A stretch of 19,690 nt of DNA from assembly GCA_905207385.1 (NCBI GenBank), contig CAJLLH010000002.1:1-19690 (forward strand). The letters run 5' to 3'. The translations under genes and the position numbers were made by a program. The DNA is from an uncultured Eubacteriales bacterium (GTDB lineage Bacteria; Bacillota; Clostridia; Christensenellales; Borkfalkiaceae). The notes beneath the pieces are model-generated. The model had not been told where the DNA came from and searched no databases. It was given only the letters and a program-made list of their open reading frames with translations. Positions 5,553-13,528 of this stretch are shown here, piece by piece. How positions within the stretch are numbered: the stretch's first letter is position 1; every line of letters starts with the position of its first letter.

Positions 5553-8045
5553 GTGAACAAAACATACCAGATAACCGGAATGACGTGTTCGGCGTGCTCT
5601 TCGGGCATAGAGCGCGTAGTCGGTAAAATGGAGGGAGTAAACAAAGTCGAAGTAAGCCTTATGGGCAAGTGCATGAGTGTAGACTTCGATGAAAATGCCG
5701 TTTCAGAACAGGCTATATTTGAAGCGGTAAAATCTCTCGGCTACGGAATATATAACGAGGGCGAACAGCCCGCGGGCAAAGAAAAGGCTCAGGATAAGCA
5801 GCTTTTTATAAGGTTTATAATATCGCTGTGCATACTCGTGCCGCTTTTGTACGTTTCCATGGGGCATATGATATCGCTCCCGCTTCCTGAATTTATTGAC
5901 CCCGAATACTATCCGCAGTGGTTTGCGCTTTATCAGTGCATTCTCACGGCTGCGGTTATAGGCGTCAACTATAAATTTTTTACAAGCGGTACAAAAGCGT
6001 TATTCAAAAAAGTGCCGAATATGGATACTTTGGTATCGCTTGGCGCGGGCGTTTCGTTTTTATATTCGCTTGTAATGACCGTACTCATATTCGTCCGCTC
6101 GGGCGAGGCGGTGGCTCACGAATATGCGATGAACCTCTATTTTGAATCGGCTGCCACAATTCTGACGCTTGTAACCGTAGGAAAGTGGCTGGAAGAAAAG
6201 TCCAAGCGCCGCACGGGCACCGAAATTGAAAAGCTTTTGAAGCTTGCGCCCGATAAGGTTACCAAAGAAGTGGGCGGCGAGCAGATTGTTATACCCGTTT
6301 CTCAGGTTGTCGTTGGCGATATACTTGTGGTAAAGCAGGGCGAATATATCCCTGTAGACGGCGTTATAACCGAAGGCAGCTCGTTTGTAGATAAATCTGC
6401 GGTTACGGGCGAAAGTCTTCCCGTTGAAGTAACCGTGGGCGATGCCGTAACTTCGGCGGCGCTCAACAAAAGCGGTGTCATAAAAATTCGCGCGCAGAAA
6501 ATCGGCGCAGATACCACGCTTTCAAAAATTGTCAAAATGGTTCGCGAAGCGGGCGCTTCCAAACCTCCCATACAAAAATTTGCCGATAAGGTTGCGGGCG
6601 TTTTCGTTCCCGTAGTTACGGCGATAGCCTTGATTACTTTTGCCGTATGGTTAATAATAGACGGGGCTTTCGTGCCCGAGCATTGCGTGACTTATGCAAT
6701 AAGCGTGCTGGTCGTATCCTGCCCGTGCGCGCTCGGCCTTGCAACGCCCGTCGCAATTATGACGTCAACCGGCAAGGCGGCTTCGCTGGGAATTTTATAT
6801 AAAGATGCCGAAAGTCTGCAAAAAGTCTGCGACGTGAACGCCGTGCTTCTTGATAAAACGGCTACGCTTACTGAGGGCAAGCCTAAGGTAACCGATGTGC
6901 TTACCTTCGGTGTTTCGCGCGAAAAAGCGCTTGAAATTGCGGGCGGTATAGAAAAAAATTCCAATCATCCGCTTGCAAAGTGCATTTCCGATTATGCCGC
7001 TTCGGCTGCCGCTACACAGTCCTTCAATTATATTGTGGGCAAGGGCGCAGAAGCGACAATAGGCGGCGTCAAGTACCTTTTGGGCAACGAAAAGCTTGTT
7101 TCTGCCGTTAAATTAAGCGCGGAGGTCAGGCGCGCCGCGCTCAGCCTTTCAAAGCAGGGAAAGACGGTCGTTTACCTTGCGGACGAAAGCAAAGTCATAG
7201 CGCTTATAGCTGTTGCGGATACCCTTAAAGATGGCAGCAAAGAGGCTGTCGAACTTCTGAAAGACAGAAAAGTGCGCGTCGCTATGCTTACGGGCGATGA
7301 GGAGAATACGGCAAAAGCCATTGCCGACAGCGTAGGCATTGAAGACTTCATGTCTGAGGTTATGCCCGAAGACAAACTTCGCGCCGTAACGAACCTTCAG
7401 CAGGTTGGCGGATTTGTGGCAATGGTTGGCGACGGCATAAACGATTCGCCCGCGCTCAAGCAGGCTGACGTCGGTATAGCTATGGGCAGCGGAACTGACG
7501 TCGCAATCGATTCCGCCGACGTGGTTCTCGTAAGCGAGGACCTTCGCACGCTTGACGATATGTTCGAGCTTTCGCGCGCCACCGTGCGCAATATAAAGGA
7601 AAACCTTTTCTGGGCGTTTATTTACAATGTGATAATGATACCCGTAGCGGCGGGCGTGTTTGCGTGGGCAAACTTTACGTTCAATCCGATGATTGCGGCG
7701 GCGTGCATGTGCTTAAGTTCGCTGTTCGTGGTATTCAACGCGCTGAGACTGCTCAGGTTCAGAAATAAAAGGAATAAAAGACTTGCCGTGCCTGAAAACA
7801 ATCAAGAGGACAAGGCGGAGGAAGGTATTATGAAAACTATAGTAAATATAGACGGCATGTGCTGCGAACACTGCGCAAAGCGCGTAGAAAATGCTCTTTC
7901 TGCGGTCAGCGGAGTAGTCAGCGCAGACGTAAAACTTAAAAAGAACCTTGCAGTTGTGCGCAGCCGCGAACGCATTTCCGAAGAGGAAATCAAAAAGGTT
8001 GTTACCGATGCCGGTTATACCGTAACAAGCATTGAAGTCAAATGA
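5553..8045 (+). CDS. copA: Copper-exporting P1B-type ATPase with fused C-terminal CopZ-like domain
   Basis: An 830-residue membrane pump expected to export Cu(I) using ATP. In order: N-terminal heavy-metal domain with GMTCSAC (9-15), eight membrane helices expected, actuator TGES (285-288), CPC in helix 6 (390-392), phosphorylation site Asp434, HP (472-473), TGD (580-582), GDGIND (626-631), and the Cu(I) signatures YN (691-692) and MxxSS (719-723). After a charged linker comes a second metal-binding domain with GMCCEHC (768-774), normally a separate CopZ protein. The phosphorylation loop reads DKTATLT, not DKTGTLT. The GTG start matches the family N-terminus; its only ribosome-site candidate (GGTAGGA) is about 15 bases away, longer than optimal. 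An ArsR-family gene follows. Family certain; copper specificity very likely from the helix signatures. Confidence 0.95.
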   Translation: MNKTYQITGMTCSACSSGIERVVGKMEGVNKVEVSLMGKCMSVDFDENAVSEQAIFEAVKSLGYGIYNEGEQPAGKEKAQDKQLFIRFIISLCILVPLLYVSMGHMISLPLPEFIDPEYYPQWFALYQCILTAAVIGVNYKFFTSGTKALFKKVPNMDTLVSLGAGVSFLYSLVMTVLIFVRSGEAVAHEYAMNLYFESAATILTLVTVGKWLEEKSKRRTGTEIEKLLKLAPDKVTKEVGGEQIVIPVSQVVVGDILVVKQGEYIPVDGVITEGSSFVDKSAVTGESLPVEVTVGDAVTSAALNKSGVIKIRAQKIGADTTLSKIVKMVREAGASKPPIQKFADKVAGVFVPVVTAIALITFAVWLIIDGAFVPEHCVTYAISVLVVSCPCALGLATPVAIMTSTGKAASLGILYKDAESLQKVCDVNAVLLDKTATLTEGKPKVTDVLTFGVSREKALEIAGGIEKNSNHPLAKCISDYAASAAATQSFNYIVGKGAEATIGGVKYLLGNEKLVSAVKLSAEVRRAALSLSKQGKTVVYLADESKVIALIAVADTLKDGSKEAVELLKDRKVRVAMLTGDEENTAKAIADSVGIEDFMSEVMPEDKLRAVTNLQQVGGFVAMVGDGINDSPALKQADVGIAMGSGTDVAIDSADVVLVSEDLRTLDDMFELSRATVRNIKENLFWAFIYNVIMIPVAAGVFAWANFTFNPMIAAACMCLSSLFVVFNALRLLRFRNKRNKRLAVPENNQEDKAEEGIMKTIVNIDGMCCEHCAKRVENALSAVSGVVSADVKLKKNLAVVRSRERISEEEIKKVVTDAGYTVTSIEVK
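7817..8045 (+). other. Internal ribosome site and start inside copA for a possible free CopZ-like chaperone
   Basis: GGAGGAAGG (7817-7825) precedes an in-frame ATG at 7830 with eight bases between GGAGG and the ATG. Initiation here would give a 71-residue protein consisting exactly of the C-terminal metal-binding domain (MKTIVNIDGMCCEHC...), the size of CopZ copper chaperones. The site is far better than the ribosome site of copA itself. The signals are visible in the sequence; use in the cell is inferred. Confidence 0.55.
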
Positions 8046-8087
8046 CAAAGTTATATAATTTATGACTTAATGCGCCAATAATACATT

Positions 8088-8117
8088 TTGACATATCTGC
8101 ATACGAGGCATTATAAT
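8088..8117 (+). promoter_or_regulatory. Promoter of the ArsR-family gene
   Basis: TTGACA (8088-8093) and TATAAT (8112-8117) with an 18 bp spacer. The -10 lies in a 10 bp palindrome TATAATTATA (8112-8121), a possible but unproven repressor half of the site. Transcription would start near 8124. Confidence 0.75.
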
Positions 8118-8144
8118 TATATCAAAGATTATCGGAGGGCGCGT

Positions 8145-8495
8145 ATGCAGGATTTGGTGCAGGATACCATGCTTCTTGACAGACGCACAAAAGAACTTAT
8201 AAAGGAATATGTGCCCGAAGGCGAGGTGCTCAGCAGCATAGTGTGCTTTTTTTCGGTATTTGCCGACAGCACGCGCGTGCGTATGCTTTCTGCGCTGGCC
8301 ATTTCGGAAATGTGTGTAACCGATTTGTCGCGGGTGCTGGAAATTAATCAGACGACTGTATCGCATCAGCTGAGGCTTTTAAAAAACCTCGGCATAGTAA
8401 AATGCGAGCGGCACGGCAAGATTATATTTTACAGTCTTGTTAACGACACCGTGAACGACGTCATGCTCAAAGGCGTTGAGTTTTTAGGTTGCTGA
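8145..8495 (+). CDS. ArsR/SmtB-family metal-responsive repressor
   Basis: A 116-residue winged-helix repressor. FADSTRVRMLSAL (39-51) and the recognition region NQTTVSHQLRLLKNLGIV (68-85) followed by the wing KCERHGKIIFYSL are classic for this family. The frame extends upstream to an ATG at 8088, but that ATG overlaps the -35 box; CGGAGGG six bases before the ATG at 8145 fixes the start. The alpha-3 metal motif is EMCVTD, with one cysteine (Cys57) instead of the CxC of ArsR/CadC proteins. The alpha-5 zinc ligands (DxH...H) of SmtB/CzrA are absent. Cys34, Cys57, Cys87 and C-terminal Cys116 are candidate ligands. Its position 99 bp after copA suggests copper sensing, but that is only inferred. 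It has its own promoter and a terminator. Confidence 0.9.
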   Translation: MQDLVQDTMLLDRRTKELIKEYVPEGEVLSSIVCFFSVFADSTRVRMLSALAISEMCVTDLSRVLEINQTTVSHQLRLLKNLGIVKCERHGKIIFYSLVNDTVNDVMLKGVEFLGC

Positions 8496-8500
8496 AAAGT

Positions 8501-8527
8501 GCGGGTATAAAAACCCGCGCTTTTTTT
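8501..8527 (+). terminator. Intrinsic terminator after the ArsR-family gene
   Basis: GCGGGT (8501-8506) pairs with ACCCGC (8513-8518) around a six-base A-rich loop, followed by GC and seven T residues. It cleanly separates the copA/arsR unit from uvrC. Confidence 0.9.
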
Positions 8528-8548
8528 ATGCGCATTAAGGCATTAATA

Positions 8549-8578
8549 TTGCAAATATGCCCGCCGTTGTGCTATAAT
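8549..8578 (+). promoter_or_regulatory. Promoter of the uvrC operon
   Basis: TTGCAA (8549-8554) and TATAAT (8573-8578) with an 18 bp spacer; transcription would begin near 8585. The word AATCAAAG follows the -10 directly and recurs downstream of the tex -10. No SOS (LexA) box is evident. Confidence 0.7.
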
Positions 8579-8607
8579 AATCAAAGAATACTTTCGGTTA
8601 TTTTTTT

Positions 8608-10425
8608 ATGGATATTATAAGGGAAAAACTCAGGCTTCTGCCGGATAATCCGGGCGTTTATATAATGCTGGACAAGTACTCCAACATAATATACGTCGGC
8701 AAGGCGCGCGTGCTCAAAAACAGGGTGCGGCAATATTTTCATTCCACGCCTAAGCCCGATAAAGTTATGCGCATGGTGGAAAATATAGCCGATTTCAACT
8801 ATATCATCACCAAAACTGAGCGCGACGCGCTTGCGCTTGAAAATAACCTTATCAAAAAATATAAGCCGAAGTACAACATACTTTTAAAAGACGACAAAAC
8901 TTACCCTTATATAAAAGTTGACCTGCACGACGATTTTCCTGCCTTTTATGTTACCAGAAAGGTCAAAAAGGACGGCGCGCGCTATTACGGTCCGTATATG
9001 GGCGGCGTCAGCTATAAAGACATACTTGAAATAATTCAGCTTACGTTTCAGGTCAGGCTGTGCCATACAGCCATAGGCGAAAAGCCTAAGCGCGAATGCC
9101 TCAATTACCACATAGGCAGGTGTCTTGCCCCGTGTGCGCATAAGTGCACTAAAGCAGATTACGCCGCTTGCGTAAAAAAAGCTGTAAACTTCCTTGAAGG
9201 CAACTATAAGGACGCCGAAGCGCTGCTAAAGGAAAAAATGATGTCTGCCGCCGCGGGCGAAAATTTTGAACTTGCTCTCGATTACCGCAACAAGATTGAA
9301 ATGCTGTCCAAACTTGAGGCGCGCAGAATAACTTCGCTTTCAAACTTCCTCGACGCAGACATTATTGCGTATACAACAAACAATCTGTATTCCGCCATAA
9401 ACGTTCTCATAACGCGTAAGGGCGTAATGCAGGGCGGAACGAGCTACGCTCTGGAGGACGCTAACGCCTCCGACGCGGAAGCGCTTTCACAGTTTATTTC
9501 GCAGTATTATGCGGACAGGCTGCCGCCTTCGGAAATTATAACCGAAAGCTGCCTTGAGGACGAGAAGGAGCTTTTAGAGGCGTTCTTCAAAGAAAAATAC
9601 GAAAAATCTGTTAAAATAACGTTTGCCAAGCAGGGCGTAAAGGCTCAGCTTTTGCAGATGGCGCAGGAAAACGCGCGCGAATACCTTGAAAAATCGATAG
9701 ATAAAATAAGGCACAAAGACGATATGACCGTCAACGCCTGCAAGCGCCTCCAGAGCCTTCTTTCGCTTGAAGCTTATCCCCGACGCATGGAGTGTTACGA
9801 TATATCCAACGTCAGCGGTGTGGATAAGGTGGGCTCTATGGTCGTATTTGTAGACGGCGAGGCGGAGCGCAGCAGTTACAGAAGGTTCCGCATAAAGACG
9901 GTGGAAGGCGCAAACGACTTTGCGTCTTTGCAGGAAGTTTTAACGCGCAGACTTTCAAAGTTGGGAACGCCCGAAGAAGAGCGCTTCCCCAAGCCCGACC
10001 TTATAATAATCGACGGCGGCAAGGGACAGCTTTCCGCAGTTAAAAGCATTTTCGACGATATGGGCGTAAGCGGAATAGAGCTTATTTCGCTTGCAAAGCG
10101 CGAGGAGGAAGTTTTTACCTGCAACAGCGAAGAAAGCGTAAAAATAGACCACAGGGATTTTGCGCTTAAAATGTTGCAGAGAATAAGGGACGAGGCGCAC
10201 CGTTTTGCCATAACCTATTTCCGCAATCTTCATTCAAAGCGCAACCTTGAAAGCGTGCTTTCGGAAATAGACGGCGTGGGCAAAAAGAAGCGTATGGCGC
10301 TTATGGAAAAGTTCGGCACGATAGATAAAATCATGAGCGCGAGCGAAAAGGAACTTGCCGAAACGGAAGGCATAGGCCCTGCGCTTGCAAAAAACATCAA
10401 AGAATATTTTGAAGAGAAGTTATGA
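8608..10425 (+). CDS. uvrC: UvrABC system protein C (excinuclease subunit)
   Basis: UvrC makes both incisions around bulky DNA lesions after UvrA/UvrB recognition. The 605-residue protein has a GIY-YIG nuclease domain at the N-terminus (GVYIM 16-20, YVGKA 29-33), a zinc/cysteine region around CLNYHIGRCLAPC, and a UVR motif for UvrB binding near 200-235. The RNase H-like 5'-incision domain has Asp398 in ECYDISNVSG, and tandem helix-hairpin-helix motifs lie at about 551-600 (IDGVGKKKR, EGIGPALAK). Length is normal for the family. No Shine-Dalgarno sequence is visible in the short leader before the ATG (only T-rich sequence), so initiation may be weak or leaderless-like. It overlaps the next gene by four bases (ATGA), which implies coupling. 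Confidence 0.97.
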   Translation: MDIIREKLRLLPDNPGVYIMLDKYSNIIYVGKARVLKNRVRQYFHSTPKPDKVMRMVENIADFNYIITKTERDALALENNLIKKYKPKYNILLKDDKTYPYIKVDLHDDFPAFYVTRKVKKDGARYYGPYMGGVSYKDILEIIQLTFQVRLCHTAIGEKPKRECLNYHIGRCLAPCAHKCTKADYAACVKKAVNFLEGNYKDAEALLKEKMMSAAAGENFELALDYRNKIEMLSKLEARRITSLSNFLDADIIAYTTNNLYSAINVLITRKGVMQGGTSYALEDANASDAEALSQFISQYYADRLPPSEIITESCLEDEKELLEAFFKEKYEKSVKITFAKQGVKAQLLQMAQENAREYLEKSIDKIRHKDDMTVNACKRLQSLLSLEAYPRRMECYDISNVSGVDKVGSMVVFVDGEAERSSYRRFRIKTVEGANDFASLQEVLTRRLSKLGTPEEERFPKPDLIIIDGGKGQLSAVKSIFDDMGVSGIELISLAKREEEVFTCNSEESVKIDHRDFALKMLQRIRDEAHRFAITYFRNLHSKRNLESVLSEIDGVGKKKRMALMEKFGTIDKIMSASEKELAETEGIGPALAKNIKEYFEEKL

Positions 10426-11246
10426 ATAGGATAAATTGCGGACTCATTGTTTCCGATTTCGACGGAACATTGCTTACAACCAAACAGACTGTACCCCAAA
10501 AGGTAAAATCTGCCATAGAAGAATATATCGCCGCAGGCGGCATTTTTGCCGTGTGTACGGGCAGAATGCTTGCCTCTATTCTGCCGCAGGTGCGCGCGCT
10601 AGGGCTCAAAGGGCTTGTGGCGGCGTATCAGGGTACGGTAATTGCAGATATAGAAAGCGGAAAAGTAATAAAAAACGGCGGTTTCGCGCTTTCACAGTCC
10701 GTTGAAATATGCAAGACCATTGAGGCGCGCGGCGAAGCCATAAACGCGTACGCCGACGACGTGCTTTACACAACGCTTCCCAAAGACGACAAGCTTCTTG
10801 TAATGTACGAAAAGATAACGGGGATATATGCCGAACACGTTGACGGAAAAATGTCCGACTTTGTTGCGGCTCACAATCTTTACTGCCAGAAAATAGTAAG
10901 CGTTGTAATGCCCGATAGAAAACTGGCTCTTTATAAATACCTTGCCGAAGAGCTTGGCGAAAAGTACGAGGTAACCTACAGTGCGGCGGTGCTGGTGGAG
11001 GTGTCGCCAAAGGGCGACGATAAAGGCGAGGCGCTTAAATTTATTGCTTCGCACTATAACATACCAATCGAAAAAACCGTTGCCATAGGCGATAATCTTA
11101 ACGACCTGCCCATGATAAAGGCGGCGGGCACGGGTGTGGCGGTTGCTAACGCCGTGGACGAGTTCAGAACATTTGCCGACGACGTCTGCCATTCCTGCGA
11201 CGATGGCGGAGTGGCTGAAGTTATTAAAAAATACGGGCTTGCGTAG
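10422..11246 (+). CDS. Cof-type HAD-superfamily phosphatase
   Basis: A 274-residue hydrolase of the HAD superfamily, Cof/IIB type, which dephosphorylates small phosphorylated metabolites; the substrate cannot be read from sequence. Motif I is SDFDGTLL with nucleophile Asp12 and Asp14. Motif II is in CTGRM (45-49). A basic motif III lies around the KGDDKGEAL segment, and motif IV is GDNLND (223-228). The insertion between motifs II and III fits the type II (C2) cap. It starts inside the uvrC stop (ATGA) and ends four bases before the U32 gene, so the three are probably cotranscribed. There is no obvious functional link to UvrC. Confidence 0.93.
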   Translation: MNRINCGLIVSDFDGTLLTTKQTVPQKVKSAIEEYIAAGGIFAVCTGRMLASILPQVRALGLKGLVAAYQGTVIADIESGKVIKNGGFALSQSVEICKTIEARGEAINAYADDVLYTTLPKDDKLLVMYEKITGIYAEHVDGKMSDFVAAHNLYCQKIVSVVMPDRKLALYKYLAEELGEKYEVTYSAAVLVEVSPKGDDKGEALKFIASHYNIPIEKTVAIGDNLNDLPMIKAAGTGVAVANAVDEFRTFADDVCHSCDDGGVAEVIKKYGLA

Positions 11247-11250
11247 TACT

Positions 11251-13443
11251 ATGTGTGAGATATTAGCGCCTGCAGGCGATAAAAACAGCGCTTTTGCAGC
11301 TATAAACAGCGGCGCAGATGCCATTTACCTCGGTTTAAAGCAGTTTTCGGCGCGTTCTTCGGCAGATAACTTCGGACTGGACGAGTTAAAGGAAATTATA
11401 AACTACGCCGTGCTTTTCGGCGTGCGCGTACACGTAGCCATGAATACGCTTGTAAAACAGGCGGAAACGGAAGACTTTATAAATTGCACCAAAGCGGTGT
11501 GGCAGGCTGGCGCGGACGCAATTATCATACAGGATATTTTTCTTGGTCGGGCGATAAAAAAAGCCTGCCCGCAGATCGTGTTGCACCTTTCAACACAGGC
11601 GGGCGTGTGCAACGAATACGGTGCAAGGCTTGCCGCTGAATTCGGTTTTTCGCGCGTGATTCTTGCAAGGGAAACGCAGTTTAAGGATATTGAAAAAATT
11701 GCAAAAATCATAGAAACCGAAGTATTCGTGCAAGGCGCATTGTGCACCTGCTTTTCGGGGCAATGCTATCTTTCGTCCTTTGCGGGCGGAAACAGCGGCA
11801 ACCGCGGAAGGTGCAAACAGCCTTGCCGCAAGCTTTATTCGATTGACAGAAAGGGCTTTGAAGAAAAAGCGTACCGAATTTCGCTTTCCGACCTCTGCGC
11901 GGACGAAAACATTATAAAACTTAAAGATGCGGGCGTGTATTCGTTCAAAATAGAAGGCAGAATGCGCCGCCCCGAATACGTTTCCGCAGCGGTAACTTAT
12001 TATAAAGATATATTAAACGGCAATACGGGTGCAAAATCTTCCGACCTTTCGGCATTAAAGCGAACCTACAACCGCGGAAATTATACGCGCGGGCTTGCAT
12101 TCGGTCAGGATAAATCGTTTTTATCTTCGGCAGTGCAGGGGCATATAGGCGAATACGTCGGCACGGTAAAGGTTGCAAACGGCAAATTTTTCTGCGAAAG
12201 CGCACAGAAATTTGTAAAGGGCGACGGGTTCAAAATACTGCGTTCGGGCACGGAACTGTGCGGCGGAGTATTTGACGGCGAGGGTAAAGGCGGTTTTTAC
12301 ATCCGAACATCTCAGCGCCTTAAAAACGGCGACAAAGTTTTTGTAACTACCGATACTACTCTCAATGCAGCTCTTGTTTCCAAACAGCGCACGCTCAGCC
12401 CCGTCGTTTCGGCGTGGTTTGAAGAGGGTCAGTTCCCCCGCGTAAGCATTGACGGCGTTAAATATTCGGGAGCAGAAAAACTGGCGGCGGCAGAAAGCAG
12501 ACCGCTTTCCGAAGAAGACATAACGGCGTGCTTTAAAAAGGTTGGCAATCTGCCATTGAACGTTCAGTTCGATAAGGTTTGCATAAAAGGCAGACCCTAT
12601 CTCGGCATGGGTGCGCTCAATGCGTTCAGGCGCGCCGCTTACGAAAAATTTGTTTCAACCCTTACATTCAAAGACAGAACTAATTTAGACAGAAACGTTA
12701 CAATACCTGCGCCTTACAATAAAAATAATTCAAAAACAGCAGTAATAAGCACTGACCTTAACGGCGTGCGCGCCGATATAGGCATACTCAAGCTGAATAG
12801 TTTTGACGAAGATATCAAAGCGCTTACCAAAGATTTTTCCGGCGAAAAATTTCTGTTTCTGCCGCCTTTTTTAAGCGGCGATGAAGTGGAAAAAGTAAAG
12901 GACATCGCCGTTAATTTTGACGGAATATATTGCGACGGCTTTTACGGCATTGTGCTTGCGCGCGAACTTAATAAGCCGCTTTTTGCGGGTACGGGGTTCA
13001 ACGCGGCAAATACCTTTGCGGCAGAATACCTTAAAAACAATACAAAATATTACTGCATTTCAAAAGAACTTACTCTTGCAGAGAGCGCGCCGCTCCGCAC
13101 CGAAAATGCCTTTGCGCTTTATGCGGGCGGAATTAAGGTGATGGACCTTGTTTACTGTCCGTTCGGGCGCGCGTGCCAGTCTTGCGATAAGCGCAGGGTT
13201 TACACGCTTACCGACGATGCGGGCAGAGAATTCCCCTTAAGGCGCTACGAAACGTCGGTATGCAGATTCGAGCTGTATAACTGCGCAAATCTTTTAACTG
13301 CGCACGGCGATTTCGGAGCGCTTGCAGATTTTTCAGTTGAACGCGACCCTGTCGCGCTTTCAGCCTCTCTTTTGGAAGAAAACGCGCTTAAAAACAAGCT
13401 CGGCAAAGTTACGCGCGGGCACGGTCAGTCGCCCGTACTCTGA
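11251..13443 (+). CDS. Peptidase U32 family protein with long C-terminal extension (RlhA-like)
   Basis: A 730-residue member of the U32 family, which includes RlhA (23S rRNA C2501 hydroxylation) and TrhP (tRNA uridine hydroxylation) as well as proteins described as collagenases. The N-terminal region opens MCEILAPAGD with GADAIYLG (21-28). The U32 signature region is EVFVQGALCTCFSGQC, followed by GNRGRCKQPCR, giving a cysteine set (165, 167, 172, 188, 192) that may hold an iron-sulfur cluster. The usual HGALC is QGALC here. The extension of over 350 residues resembles the DUF3656-bearing long form and ends with another cysteine group (CPFGRACQSC). The frame is open from 11134, overlapping the HAD gene; the ATG at 11251 matches the family start. 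RNA hydroxylation is inferred from family. Confidence 0.88.
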   Translation: MCEILAPAGDKNSAFAAINSGADAIYLGLKQFSARSSADNFGLDELKEIINYAVLFGVRVHVAMNTLVKQAETEDFINCTKAVWQAGADAIIIQDIFLGRAIKKACPQIVLHLSTQAGVCNEYGARLAAEFGFSRVILARETQFKDIEKIAKIIETEVFVQGALCTCFSGQCYLSSFAGGNSGNRGRCKQPCRKLYSIDRKGFEEKAYRISLSDLCADENIIKLKDAGVYSFKIEGRMRRPEYVSAAVTYYKDILNGNTGAKSSDLSALKRTYNRGNYTRGLAFGQDKSFLSSAVQGHIGEYVGTVKVANGKFFCESAQKFVKGDGFKILRSGTELCGGVFDGEGKGGFYIRTSQRLKNGDKVFVTTDTTLNAALVSKQRTLSPVVSAWFEEGQFPRVSIDGVKYSGAEKLAAAESRPLSEEDITACFKKVGNLPLNVQFDKVCIKGRPYLGMGALNAFRRAAYEKFVSTLTFKDRTNLDRNVTIPAPYNKNNSKTAVISTDLNGVRADIGILKLNSFDEDIKALTKDFSGEKFLFLPPFLSGDEVEKVKDIAVNFDGIYCDGFYGIVLARELNKPLFAGTGFNAANTFAAEYLKNNTKYYCISKELTLAESAPLRTENAFALYAGGIKVMDLVYCPFGRACQSCDKRRVYTLTDDAGREFPLRRYETSVCRFELYNCANLLTAHGDFGALADFSVERDPVALSASLLEENALKNKLGKVTRGHGQSPVL

Positions 13444-13528
13444 TTAAACGACTTAAAATTAATGGTTTGCGGCAATCTGTTGCATAAAATATCGCCTTGA
13501 GCACAGAAAGTCAGGGCGGCGGAAGAAT

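Noticed and set aside
5509..5560. CopY-type operator in the copA promoter
   Set aside because: Only a partial TACAGTG half-match is present at 5549-5555 and no TACANNTGTA palindrome.
8067..8366. 99-residue minus-strand open frame opposite the ArsR-family gene
   Set aside because: It lies entirely across the regulator and its promoter, has no ribosome site and looks like a shadow of the GC-biased coding strand.
8579..8607. LexA/SOS box at the uvrC promoter
   Set aside because: No GAAC-N4-GTTC type palindrome is visible in or around the promoter.
9876..10233. Overlapping minus-strand frames inside uvrC
   Set aside because: Two different antisense frames are open over the same interval, which is typical of codon-bias shadows.
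10692..11324. 210-residue minus-strand open frame opposite the HAD phosphatase gene
   Set aside because: Same reason: the plus-strand HAD motifs are complete and no independent start signal is seen.
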